NCBI RefSeq assembly: GCF_001940455.1 | Contig: NZ_MKQR01000016.1 | Coordinates: 279,125-343,124 of the forward strand | DNA: 64,000 nt | Source: Actinokineospora bangkokensis | Lineage (GTDB): Bacteria > Actinomycetota > Actinomycetes > Mycobacteriales > Pseudonocardiaceae | Direction: 5' to 3' | In this document: in pieces, positions 27,430 through 35,784 of the stretch | How the letters are laid out: each line of letters opens with the position of its first letter | Position numbering within the stretch: position 1 is the first letter of the stretch | The notes under the pieces: model-generated | Databases searched by the model: none | Told to the model about the DNA's origin: nothing | Seen by the model: the letters and a program-made list of their open reading frames with translations, nothing else | Program-made: the position numbers and the translations under genes

Positions 27430-28812
27430 TCACACGGCCAACGGAGCCATCAACAACTCCACCAACGTCCGAACCCCGAACCCCGTAGCCCCCCGAACCC
27501 ACCCCCCACGATCCCCGCCGGCAACCGCAACCCCATGAATGTCCACATGCGCCCAAGGAACCCCAGCAGGCACGAAGCCACTCAAGAACCCACCGCCCTC
27601 CACAGCGGACCCGCGCCGCTCCCCCGCAACTACATCAGCACCCACCCGCCTCGCACCTCCACGAGACGGTACAGGCAGCGGCCACACCGTCTCCCCAGCC
27701 CGCCCTCCAGCCCACCGAACCGATTCCACCAACCCCGCCGAAGTCCCCTGCACGGCAGCCACCCCCTCCCCCAAGGCGGCCCCCACAGCAGGCGACAGCG
27801 CCGCAACATCAACCACCGCACCCGGCGCCCCCTCAGCGGCAAGCGCCAGCACATCCGCCATCACCAACTGCCCCTCCACACCACCACTCAGCACCTCCAC
27901 CCCGGTCCCACCACGCAACCGAACGACCTCCCCCACCCGTCCCCCCGACGCCCCCTCCCCCACCGACGACGCCACGGGCAACCACGCCTCCACCCTCAAC
28001 GGGCAGTCCAACACCGCCAGAGCCGACACAGCAGCCAACACCACCGCGGCCCCAGCCATGTCCCCCCTGCGCCCCGCTCCGGAAACAACCCCGTTCCCCA
28101 CCAAAGCCACCGACCCCAAAGCCCCCTCAGGGGCATGCGTCAAACGCACCAACCGAGGCCCCCGAGCACCACCGCCAAACCCCACCCCACCGAGCCCCCC
28201 AAGCCCTTCATCCACAATCCGATGCGCATCCCACACCTCACACCCCACCCCCGTCTCCCCAGAAATCGCCCAAGCCCGCTCCACAAACCCCTCCGGCCCC
28301 GTCAACCCCCCGAACCCGTTCACCAGATCCCGAGCGAGCAACACCCCCGACCCCAAGACCTGCCCCACCGCCAACGCAGCCCGAGCCTCAGCCGACTCCT
28401 CCACCACGATGTCCACCCGCTGAACCCCCACGTCCCCCGAATCCCCCCGGTACCCCCCGAACCGATACCCGCCGAGCAACACCCCCTCCACCACAGCCCG
28501 AACCCCCACCGGCCCAGCCACCCCCTCAGGCACCACCACCGCCAAACTCCCCACCCGCACAGCCCGAACAGCCTCAGCAACCGCCGCCCGCACCACACCC
28601 CCGTCAACCCGCTCCCGCGGCCCCAACCCCACCAACACCTCAGCCCGCCCCAACCCAGGAACCACCAGCACCTGCCCCACACCCCCACCAAACCCCACCG
28701 CCCCCAGGAACTCAGCAGACACCTGCTCAGCCCCCTCCCCCGCGAAAACCGGCACCACAGCCGCCGCAGCGGTAGCAGGAAGCCGCCGCACCAAGTCCCA
28801 CTCAATGCTCAT
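27430..28812 (-). CDS. Leucyl aminopeptidase (M17)-like protein lacking metal ligands
   Basis: About 460 residues from ATG 28812; the frame is open further up and no good ribosome site was found. The fold pattern of M17 peptidases is recognisable: LVGNGVVSGAGRRGDMAGAA where active enzymes have GKG..FD.GG...K..M..D M.GAA, and LSGGVEGQLVMADVLALAAE in place of NTDAEGRLVLADAL. Thus the metal-binding Lys, one Asp and the Asp of NTDAEG are replaced, and Arg of EGR is Gln; only the Asp of GDM and the Glu of VEG remain. Catalysis by the usual two-zinc mechanism is unlikely. Composition is unusual (Gly- and Val-rich, G-ending codons). It may be a structural pseudoenzyme or a decaying gene. Confidence 0.7.
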   Translation of the reverse strand: MSIEWDLVRRLPATAAAAVVPVFAGEGAEQVSAEFLGAVGFGGGVGQVLVVPGLGRAEVLVGLGPRERVDGGVVRAAVAEAVRAVRVGSLAVVVPEGVAGPVGVRAVVEGVLLGGYRFGGYRGDSGDVGVQRVDIVVEESAEARAALAVGQVLGSGVLLARDLVNGFGGLTGPEGFVERAWAISGETGVGCEVWDAHRIVDEGLGGLGGVGFGGGARGPRLVRLTHAPEGALGSVALVGNGVVSGAGRRGDMAGAAVVLAAVSALAVLDCPLRVEAWLPVASSVGEGASGGRVGEVVRLRGGTGVEVLSGGVEGQLVMADVLALAAEGAPGAVVDVAALSPAVGAALGEGVAAVQGTSAGLVESVRWAGGRAGETVWPLPVPSRGGARRVGADVVAGERRGSAVEGGGFLSGFVPAGVPWAHVDIHGVAVAGGDRGGWVRGATGFGVRTLVELLMAPLAV

Positions 28813-30059
28813 GGCCAGCGAGTCTGCCCCGCCCGAGCCCCGCGCTCCACCCCGTTCCCCCACTCGTCAGCCACCTCACCCCCACCCACCACGCACAGCC
28901 CCCACCCCACCACCCAGCGCCACTCCACCCCGCCCTACCTCGGCCCGTCACCTACACGGCCCCCAAGATCAGCCAGGCCAAGCCGCCTCCCGAGAACCCC
29001 AAGGTCAACACCGCGAGGCCCCCGGGCAGCACCGACAACCGCAAGACGCAGAACAACGCCAACCGCGAACCACGCCCAACCCCAACGGCAAGGACATCCA
29101 GGACGCTTGGCGCATCTTCACCGCCGCGGAACTCACCTCGCGGGAACCCGCCAACCCCTCCGACTTAGTCCCGGTCCCGCACATCCCAACGTCACCTGCA
29201 CCCGCCCAAGCAGATGCCGACCCACCTCAAACCCCCGCAGCGGCCCCAGCCGCGAGCAGCCCACGTTCGAACGAACACGACTCCAACGATTCCCCAGAGC
29301 AAGCACACGCTCGCCACCTGGCAAACCGCAACGTCGAACCACCAAACACTCATCAAACGGCGGTGAGCCCACGCATTCGCCGCACATCTGCGGTCCTCGT
29401 CGCGGGTCACTCTTCGCCGCGACAACTGCCCACCCCCGCGTCCGCCCTGCGTGCATGCACCCCACTCGCGTACGAGCTCCGCGCCCGACGCCTTCCGCGC
29501 AAGTCACGTCGCAGCACCCGGACCGATACCCGACGCCGGGTGAGTACCGTCCCCGCGTCCGTCAGGTGAGTACCGTCCGCACATCGCCTGCATCAAGGCC
29601 GCAAGCTCGCGCTCCCGGATCTGCCAGTTGCCGGTCGGGCCGCGGAACCGATCTCCTCTGGCCTTGATCGCCCCGCCTGCGCAACTCGCCCCGCCCACCA
29701 AACCCGCCCAGTCCAGCCCGCCCAGCTCAACCCAACCCCGACTGGAGGGGCCAGCATCGCCAGAACCAACGCCCGGCCGGATCACGCATGGTCCGGGTCC
29801 GGGCCGGAGCCGCGCTCGCCAGCCCGCACCACCCGAATCCACGGCCAACGACTGACGCCAAGCGCAAGTAGGACGAACGGCGCGTGCGCTGCGGGCGAGG
29901 AGAGAAGGTGCGACCGCCGCCCCCGCGCGTCTTCCTATTGCTCTAGCTTACCGCTGGGGTACGACACAAAATCGCGCCCAACCCGACTCGTCCACAACCC
30001 ACAAGGGTGAACCTCACCAGCGAAGACGCCCTCACCCTACCCGAGCGCACCGACACGAC
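28813..30059. other. Intergenic stretch with no supported gene
   Basis: Open frames here on both strands look like compositional artefacts (Pro/His/Thr/Arg-rich, no family motifs). The strand bias of the preceding region fades after about 29.4 kb. One 14-base direct repeat is visible: GGTGAGTACCGTCC at 29539-29552 and 29575-29588, 36 bases apart. The last 150 bases before 30059 are less GC-rich, with CTCTAGCTTACCGC, but no promoter or terminator could be assigned. Confidence 0.5.
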
Positions 30060-31187
30060 TCAGTCCCAAGCGTCTTGGTTCAGGAAGCGGGCCACGGCTC
30101 GATAGGAGTTCGGCCCCATCACCCCGTCGATCGGACCCGCGTAGCCCCAGGACACCACTGAGCGCTGCCATGCCGAGTACGTCTGGGTGCCGGGAATCCC
30201 GTCCAAGGGCCCCGTGTACGACCAGTGCTCGGCCAGTTCAGCCTGCAGCGCCTTAAAGGTCTGCGGCCCGGGAACGCCGTCGAGGGGGCCTCGGTAGGTG
30301 GAGTCGCGGGTGAGCCAGTTCTGGGCGCGTTGCCAGAAGACCGGGCCGGGGATGCCGTCCTGTTCGGTGGTGGTCTTGGGCAGGGGTGGGGGCGGGCCGG
30401 GTTCGACGGGGGTGAAGGCGCTGGGTTTGGCGACGTCGAGGTCGACGGGGGTGCCTGCGATGGTGCCCGCGGAGGTGTACTGGTGGGCGGACCAGGTGGG
30501 GTAGGCGGTTCCGATGTCCGGGGGGCCGGGGTAGGTGCCGTTGTTGGGGCCCCAGGAGGCGGCCCAGAGCTTGGCGCCGGTGGCGGCGGTGCGGGTCCAG
30601 GAGGCGGCGCGGAGGGTGGTGGTGTTGAGGTAGATCCAGGGGACGTAGGGGGCGGCGAGGCGGTCGTGGACGCGGGTGAAGAAGGCGGCGGCGTCGGTGT
30701 CGGTCCAGAGGCGGGTGGAGTCGTCGAGGACTTCGTCGTCGAGGGCGATGACGTCGCCGGGGCGGTAGTCGTGGAGGTGGTCGACGAGGTAGTCGGCGGA
30801 GGCGGTCGGGGAGAGGAAGTCGCCGGAGAGCCAGTAGTGGCCGACCTTGAGGCCGTGGGCGCGGGCGCCGTCGACCTGGTCGGCGTAGGTGGAGGTGGTG
30901 TAGGGGCCCTCGGCGAGTTGGGAGCCGCCCGCCTTGACGATGGCGAAGGAGTGGCCCGCGGCCTTGACCGCGGCGAAGTCGATGCCCGCCTGGAAGGAGG
31001 CGACGTCGATGCCGGTGAGGGTGGCGTCCTCCGCCGTCGCTGTCGCGGGGGTCAGGAGACCCGCCAGCAAGGCCAGTCCCAGGGCCCGGTGGGCAAGGCC
31101 CGTTCCCACCCGGTGAGCGGTCGGGGTGTCGGGACGGTGGCGGGTGGGGGTGGCGGGGTGTCGAACGCGGTGGGGCGCCAGGCGCAC
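30060..31187 (-). CDS. Secreted GH25 muramidase with C-terminal wall-binding repeats
   Basis: GTG at 31187, four bases after AGGAGG, gives 375 residues. A long basic N-terminus precedes the signal segment HRALGLALLAGLLTPATATA. The GH25 lysozyme barrel follows: LTGIDVASFQAGIDFAAVKA, GHYWLSGDF, and VIALDDEV, whose acidic residues with the first Asp form the active site. After a proline-rich hinge there are three related peptidoglycan-binding units (YRGPLDGVPGPQTFKALQ, YTGPLDGIPGTQTYSAWQ, YAGPIDGVMGPNSYRAVA). It should cut the MurNAc-GlcNAc bond outside the cell. It is divergent from the L,D-transpeptidase gene. Confidence 0.87.
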   Translation of the reverse strand: MRLAPHRVRHPATPTRHRPDTPTAHRVGTGLAHRALGLALLAGLLTPATATAEDATLTGIDVASFQAGIDFAAVKAAGHSFAIVKAGGSQLAEGPYTTSTYADQVDGARAHGLKVGHYWLSGDFLSPTASADYLVDHLHDYRPGDVIALDDEVLDDSTRLWTDTDAAAFFTRVHDRLAAPYVPWIYLNTTTLRAASWTRTAATGAKLWAASWGPNNGTYPGPPDIGTAYPTWSAHQYTSAGTIAGTPVDLDVAKPSAFTPVEPGPPPPLPKTTTEQDGIPGPVFWQRAQNWLTRDSTYRGPLDGVPGPQTFKALQAELAEHWSYTGPLDGIPGTQTYSAWQRSVVSWGYAGPIDGVMGPNSYRAVARFLNQDAWD

Positions 31188-31399
31188 CGGGCCTCCTGTG
31201 GTCGTCTCCGACGTGTGCAGCGCACCCTGCTGCCTGCGCGAACCGCGTGTCAACGATTCACGGGACGAGCGTCGGATCGGTGGATCGGAGGCGGCGCGAA
31301 AGTTTTACGTTAAGCGACCGTTTGGTGGTGGTACGTAACCACCAGCAGCAGATCACACCGAACACGAGCCCGGCAGGTCGGGCGGATGGGAGGCCAGAG

Positions 31400-31846
31400 A
31401 TGAGCAAGCTGCGGACCATGGCAGGGATCGCGGCCACGGCGGCGGCGACGGGAGGTGCTCTCCTGCTGGCGGCTCCGGTCGCGAGCGCGGAGGGCGGTGC
31501 CATCTGCGGTGCGGAGGCCAAGGCGTGCGTCTCGCTGAGCGGGCAGCAGGCCTGGCTGATGAACGGCGGTGGCGCCACGTACGGCGGGGTCCCGATCACC
31601 TCGGGCAAGCCGGGGTACGAGACGCCGACCGGGTCGTTCACCGTGACGTACAAGGACATCGACCACTACAGCCAGGCCTACAACGGGCCGATGCCGTACT
31701 CGGTGTTCTTCACGACCTCGGGTGTCGCCTTCCACCAGGGCAGCCTGAGCGTGCAGTCGCACGGCTGCATCCACCTCTCGCCGGAGGCGGCGCGGGTCTT
31801 CTACGACTCGCTCAAGCCCGGCGACGTGGTGCAGGTGGTGCCCTGA
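31400..31846 (+). CDS. Secreted L,D-transpeptidase (YkuD domain)
   Basis: ATG at 31400 after GGGAGG gives 148 residues. A signal peptide (LRTMAGIAATAAATGGALLL, cleavage after ASA) precedes a compact YkuD domain with TSGKPGYETPTGSFTVTYKD and the active site SHGCIHL (His121, Cys123). L,D-transpeptidases form 3-3 peptide crosslinks or attach proteins to peptidoglycan. At under 120 mature residues it is a minimal version. It shares its upstream region with the divergent muramidase gene. A strong terminator follows. Confidence 0.9.
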   Translation: MSKLRTMAGIAATAAATGGALLLAAPVASAEGGAICGAEAKACVSLSGQQAWLMNGGGATYGGVPITSGKPGYETPTGSFTVTYKDIDHYSQAYNGPMPYSVFFTTSGVAFHQGSLSVQSHGCIHLSPEAARVFYDSLKPGDVVQVVP

Positions 31847-31861
31847 CACCTGCCGGGAGCG

Positions 31862-31889
31862 GGGGCCGGTCGCGTTCGCGACCGGCCCC
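31862..31889 (+). terminator. Strong hairpin terminator after L,D-transpeptidase
   Basis: GGGGCCGGTCGCG (31862-31874) and CGCGACCGGCCCC (31877-31889) are exact complements, 16 bases after the stop, and are followed by TT. In practice the loop would open to four bases. Confidence 0.8.
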
Positions 31890-31998
31890 TTCCCGCATTC
31901 CGGAACGGTTCAGACCGGACTCGGGTGCCCCCGGTATTGCGAGACCGGCGGTCGACAAAACCGAACGGTCGTCCATTCACGGCGTTTCGGCTCCCACT

Positions 31999-32020
31999 TT
32001 CCGGTGAAGGTTCACCGGAA
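31999..32020. promoter_or_regulatory. 22-bp perfect palindrome upstream of pucR-type gene
   Basis: TTCCGGTGAA (31999-32008) and TTCACCGGAA (32011-32020) are exact inverted copies around GG. A further half-site, TTCGGTGAAGG, lies at 32135-32145, just before the -35 box of the candidate promoter. The arrangement suggests a dimeric regulator acting on the downstream gene, possibly its own product. Confidence 0.5.
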
Positions 32021-32146
32021 CGGACTATTCCCTCACTTTCCGTTGTGGACGGTATCCACACCCGCGCTGAGCTGCGAAGATCCTTCCCGGCGAGGTCGAC
32101 CCCGCATACGCGGTGCGCGCCCGGTCGACTACTGTTCGGTGAAGGA

Positions 32147-32175
32147 TTGACACGATCGTGGCGGCTCCCTAGTGT
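32147..32175 (+). promoter_or_regulatory. Candidate sigma-70-type promoter
   Basis: TTGACA (32147-32152) is followed after exactly 17 bases by TAGTGT (32170-32175), about 70 bases before the PucR-type gene. The -35 matches the consensus perfectly; the -10 matches at the conserved first, second and last positions. Confidence 0.55.
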
Positions 32176-32243
32176 CGCCGCGCGGAACACCGGCGTGAAG
32201 CGCGACACACGCCGCCGGATTGTCACATGGGAGCGGTCGAGGA

Positions 32244-33539
32244 ATGCGCACAGAGCACAGCACGGGCGCGGGGCCCCAGGGAGTCGGGCCGGGCGCCGGT
32301 CCGGTCGGCGGGGCGACGCTGGTGCGCGTGCCCGCGCAGCCGGGGCGCGAGCGCAGCCCGGCGGAGGCCGTGGTGCCGCCCGCCTTCGCCGCGCGGCTGC
32401 GGGGCATGGCGCCGAGGGTGACCGCCGAGGCGCTGCGCGAGGTGCGGCGCGCGGTGCCCGCCTACTGCCAGCCGCCGGAGAGCCGGTTCGGGCAGGTGTT
32501 CGCCGCGCGCGTGCACCTGGCGGTGCGGCACGCCTTCGACCACCTGATCGACCCGAGCAGCCCGGACGAGCGCTGGCGGGCGGAGTTCCACCAGGCCGGG
32601 CGGGTGGAGTTCCAGGAGGGCCGCACCTCCGACGCGTTGCAGACGGCGGTGCGCATCGGGACGCGGGTGGCGTGGCGGTTGCTGAGCGTGGAGGGCCAGC
32701 ACGCCGGGGTGCCCGCGGACACCCTCTTCGGCATCGCCGACGCCCTCTTCCTCTACGTGGACACGCTCTCGGCGGTGGCCATCGAGGGCTACACCTCGGC
32801 CCAGGGTGAGGCGTCCGGGGCGCGGGAGCGCAGGCGCAGGCAGCTGCTGGAGCTGCTGCTGGGGTCCTCGACCGCCCCGCACGGCACCCTGCAGGAGTAC
32901 GCGGGCGCCGCGGAGTGGGTGCTGCCCGAGCAGGTGGCGGTGATCGCGCTGGACCGGCGCGGGCTGCCCGAGGCCGAGTCGGCGCAGCTGGGCTCGGACG
33001 CGCTGCTCGACCTGGAGAGCGACCACCCGTGCCTGCTGCTGCCGGAGCCGGACGACGCGGCGCTGGAGCGGGTGGCGGCGTGGTTGGGCGAGGGGGCGCG
33101 TGGCGCGCTGGGGCCGGTGGTGCCGGTGGCCGACGCGGCGCGGTCGCTGGCGGTGGCGCGGCGGGTGCTGGAGCTGGCCGGGCGCGGGTTGGTGCGCGGT
33201 GGGCCGCTGGTGCGCTCGGGTGACCACTTCACCGAGCTGACGCTCACCGCGGACGAGTTCCTGGTCGAGCACATCGCCAAGACGGCGCTGGCGCCGTTCG
33301 ACGAGCTGACGTGCAGGCAGCGGGAGCGGTTGGAGTCGACGTTGCTGGCCTGGTTGGACACCCGGGGCGGGGTGGCGGAGGTGGCGTCGCGGTTGGACGT
33401 GCACCCGCAGACCGTGCGCTACCGCATGCACCAGGTGGAGGCGCTGTTCGGGGACCGGCTCACCGACCCGGATTCGCGGTTCACCATCGAGATCGCGTTG
33501 CGGTCACGGCGACTGCGCGGTTCGGCATCCGGTAGTTGA
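32244..33539 (+). CDS. PucR-type regulator with C-terminal helix-turn-helix
   Basis: The ATG at 32244 gives 431 residues; an in-frame TTG at 32220 is an alternative and neither has an ideal ribosome site. The protein ends in a PucR/CdaR-type helix-turn-helix (TLLAWLDTRGGVAEVASRLD, VHPQTVRYRMHQVEALFGDR). The middle is a GGDEF-like sensory region (EWVLPEQVAVIALDRRG and SLAVARRVLELAGRG), and a helical N-terminal half precedes it. Such proteins are activators in purine, sugar-acid or amino-acid use. No catabolic operon adjoins it, so the target is open. Its own promoter region holds a 22-base palindrome. Confidence 0.82.
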   Translation: MRTEHSTGAGPQGVGPGAGPVGGATLVRVPAQPGRERSPAEAVVPPAFAARLRGMAPRVTAEALREVRRAVPAYCQPPESRFGQVFAARVHLAVRHAFDHLIDPSSPDERWRAEFHQAGRVEFQEGRTSDALQTAVRIGTRVAWRLLSVEGQHAGVPADTLFGIADALFLYVDTLSAVAIEGYTSAQGEASGARERRRRQLLELLLGSSTAPHGTLQEYAGAAEWVLPEQVAVIALDRRGLPEAESAQLGSDALLDLESDHPCLLLPEPDDAALERVAAWLGEGARGALGPVVPVADAARSLAVARRVLELAGRGLVRGGPLVRSGDHFTELTLTADEFLVEHIAKTALAPFDELTCRQRERLESTLLAWLDTRGGVAEVASRLDVHPQTVRYRMHQVEALFGDRLTDPDSRFTIEIALRSRRLRGSASGS

Positions 33540-33738
33540 GCCGTTCTCCCGCCCGACCACGGGGTTTGTGCCCGGTGGTGGGGTTCGGCGGGCCCGGGTG
33601 CCTGTTGCTGACAAATGCGTTCAGCGGAGTTGCCGCCGGGTGAACCGCGTAAATACCATTCCCGACGGCACGGCACTCCCCGCCACCGGTCGGCCCGGTC
33701 GGCCGGGTCCGCGGTCCGGCCGGAGGGGGGTGGTGGTC

Positions 33739-35109
33739 ATGCGGCTCCGAGTCGGCGCGGGCGCACTGCTCTTGGGCGCGCTGCTGGTGCCCGGCACCGC
33801 GCAGGCGCTGCCGCAGCCGCCCACGGGCGCCGCCCGCCTCGCCGCGCAGCCCTACACGTGCGTGTTCCCCGTGGTCGGGGCGCAGCCGGTGTCGGTGGCG
33901 GTGAGCGCGGACATCCCGGTGTCTGTGCCGGTGGGGTCGCCGCAGGACGGGTTCGCGGTGGCGACGGCCATCACCGTGCCCGCCGCGGTGACCGAGGCGC
34001 TGCTGGCGGCCGGTGGGTCGCAGGTGTCCGGTGCGGCCGAGGTGAGCACGGCGGTGACCACCGCGGCGGGGCCGAGGACGGTCGTCGTGCACTCGGTGGT
34101 GGCCGGGTCGCCGGTGCCGCCGTCCGGGGAGATGGTGGTGTCCGCGACGGGGGCGTTCCCGGAGCCGCTGGTGGCGGTGGAGGGCGCGGCGCAGTTGGCG
34201 CTGGGGCCGGTGGAGCTGGCGTTGGACCCGTCGTCGGCGCCCGGGTGGTCGGTGGACGGGGCCGCGGTGCGCGTCGCGTGCGCGCCGGACGCCCCGGCGC
34301 CCGCCGTGCTGGGGTCGACCGAGGTGTCGGCGGCGGTGGACTGGGCGGGGCCGTCCGGGGTGTCGGTGAACGCGGTGACGACGACGACGGTGGCGCTGAG
34401 CTGGACACCGCCGGAGGGCCGGTCGGTGGTCGGCTACGAGGTGCGCCAGGGTGAGACGGTGGTGACCTCGGTGACGGGGAACAGCGCCGTGGTGTCGGGG
34501 TTGAAGCCGGACGAGGACTACAGCTTCACCGTGCAGGCTCGCGACGAGGCGGGGGCGCGGTCGCGGGTGAGCGCGCCGGTGACGACGCGCACGAAGCCAG
34601 GTGTGGTGGTGCGGGTCTACGACATCGATGCGCGCACGCACGCGCGGGCCGCGGACGCGTCGCTGCGCTTCGGCGGGCGGGCCACGGCGCGGGTGGACCT
34701 GGACACCCGGTCGTCGACGATCGACCTGGAGTTGGACCCGACGACGGTGCTGGTGAAGCTGTACGGGGTGCTGCCGATGACGGCGTCGGTGTCGTTCGAG
34801 GCGGGGGTGACCACGGCGTCGTTGACCGACGAGGGGCTGACGGTGTCGGCGCGGGTGTCGGTGGCGGTGCCGGGGGTGAGCGTGTTCGGCACGCGGATGG
34901 ACACCGGGGGCAGCTGCCGCACGAGCGTGCCGCTGGACGTGGCGCTGCACTCGGACGGGGCGTTCGACCTGGTGCGCGGCGGGTCGGTGGCGGGGACCTA
35001 CACGATCCCGCCGATGACGGGCTGCGGCGGGTTGACCCCGATGGTGAACGGCTTGGCCGCCGGGCCGGGCAACACCCTGACCTTGCAGCTCACCGCGCGC
35101 GGAGCCTAG
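33739..35109 (+). CDS. Secreted fibronectin type III-containing protein
   Basis: ATG at 33739, 8 bases after GGAGGGGGG, gives 456 residues. A signal peptide (RVGAGALLLGALLVPGTAQA) is followed by a beta-rich domain starting with one cysteine (YTCVFPVVGAQPVSVAVSAD). Then one FnIII domain at about residues 205-285 (SVNAVTTTTVALSWTPPEG, VVGYEVRQGE, YSFTVQARDEAG), and a second beta domain with two cysteines (SCRTSVPLD, MTGCGGLTP). DUF6801-like or similar surface domains are possible for the flanks, but I do not recognise them with certainty. It is probably exported and perhaps wall-associated. Its end overlaps the convergent CMD gene by 20 bases. Confidence 0.75.
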   Translation: MRLRVGAGALLLGALLVPGTAQALPQPPTGAARLAAQPYTCVFPVVGAQPVSVAVSADIPVSVPVGSPQDGFAVATAITVPAAVTEALLAAGGSQVSGAAEVSTAVTTAAGPRTVVVHSVVAGSPVPPSGEMVVSATGAFPEPLVAVEGAAQLALGPVELALDPSSAPGWSVDGAAVRVACAPDAPAPAVLGSTEVSAAVDWAGPSGVSVNAVTTTTVALSWTPPEGRSVVGYEVRQGETVVTSVTGNSAVVSGLKPDEDYSFTVQARDEAGARSRVSAPVTTRTKPGVVVRVYDIDARTHARAADASLRFGGRATARVDLDTRSSTIDLELDPTTVLVKLYGVLPMTASVSFEAGVTTASLTDEGLTVSARVSVAVPGVSVFGTRMDTGGSCRTSVPLDVALHSDGAFDLVRGGSVAGTYTIPPMTGCGGLTPMVNGLAAGPGNTLTLQLTARGA

Positions 35110-35677
35110 TCAGCAGCCGGTGGGCGGTCGCCGCGGCACCGGTGGCGGGCGGGTCCGGTTCGACGCGCAGGGCGGTGAGCACCGTGGCGAGCATCTGGTA
35201 GTGACCCGCGAGGAACAGGAACTGCAGGGCGGTGGGCTCGTCGAGGTGGGCGCGCAGCCCGGCCCAGGTGTCGTCGTCGAGGTCCTGGTCGGTGTGCAGG
35301 CGGTCGACGGCGCGCAGCAGGGCGCGCTGCCGGTCGTCCCACAGCTCGGCGTCGGGGCCTCGGCGCACGGCATCGATGTGCGCGGCGTCGAAGCCGACGC
35401 GGGCGCTGAGGTGCACGTGGTGCTGCCACTCGTAGTCGTTGCCGCGCAGGTGGGCCACGCGCAGGATGACCAGCTCGGTGTCGCGCCTGCCCAGGCGCCC
35501 GCCCGCGAGGAGCTTGCCGGAGAAGTGCAGCCAGCCGCGGAAGACGGGCCGGTTGCGGCCGAGGACGCCGAAGACGGCCATCGGGGCGGTGCCTGCGACG
35601 ACGCCCGCGAGCCGGGGCAGCGCCCAGCCCAGGAGCCGGTTCTCGCGCAGTCCGCCCTGGGCGATGCGTGGTGCCAC
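35090..35677 (-). CDS. Carboxymuconolactone decarboxylase-like protein
   Basis: GTG at 35677 with AAGGAG upstream gives 195 residues; the much longer open frame lacks such a site. The CMD fold is shown by RRDTELVILRVAHLRGNDYE, WQHHVHLSARVGFDAAHIDA and LQFLFLAGHYQMLATVLTAL. In AhpD-type members this region carries a CxxC pair; here the cysteines are missing and the EWQHHV segment supplies His. It is therefore probably a gamma-carboxymuconolactone decarboxylase-like or unknown member, not a peroxidase partner. The gene is single, downstream of the GH3 gene beyond a terminator. Confidence 0.8.
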   Translation of the reverse strand: MAPRIAQGGLRENRLLGWALPRLAGVVAGTAPMAVFGVLGRNRPVFRGWLHFSGKLLAGGRLGRRDTELVILRVAHLRGNDYEWQHHVHLSARVGFDAAHIDAVRRGPDAELWDDRQRALLRAVDRLHTDQDLDDDTWAGLRAHLDEPTALQFLFLAGHYQMLATVLTALRVEPDPPATGAAATAHRLLTRLRAR

Positions 35678-35722
35678 TGACCGCTCCTTCCGCCGGGTGC
35701 CGGGCCTCCCCGTTGTACCAGC

Positions 35723-35757
35723 CCGCCCCGGGTCCGCACAGCGCGGACCCGGGGCGG
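35723..35757 (-). terminator. Very strong hairpin between GH3 and CMD genes
   Basis: Fifteen-base exact arms, CCGCCCCGGGTCCGC (35723-35737) and GCGGACCCGGGGCGG (35743-35757), enclose a 5-base loop, 27 bases downstream of the GH3 stop on the minus strand. It should end GH3 transcription and insulate the CMD gene. Confidence 0.75.
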
Positions 35758-35784
35758 TGGCACGGCAAGGGGTGCCCTGGGGCG

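Noticed and set aside
27535-29667. Very long plus-strand open frame (710 codons) opposite the M17-like gene
   Set aside because: Its product is Pro/His/Arg/Thr-rich without family motifs and is an antisense shadow of the M17-like gene and the C-rich flank.
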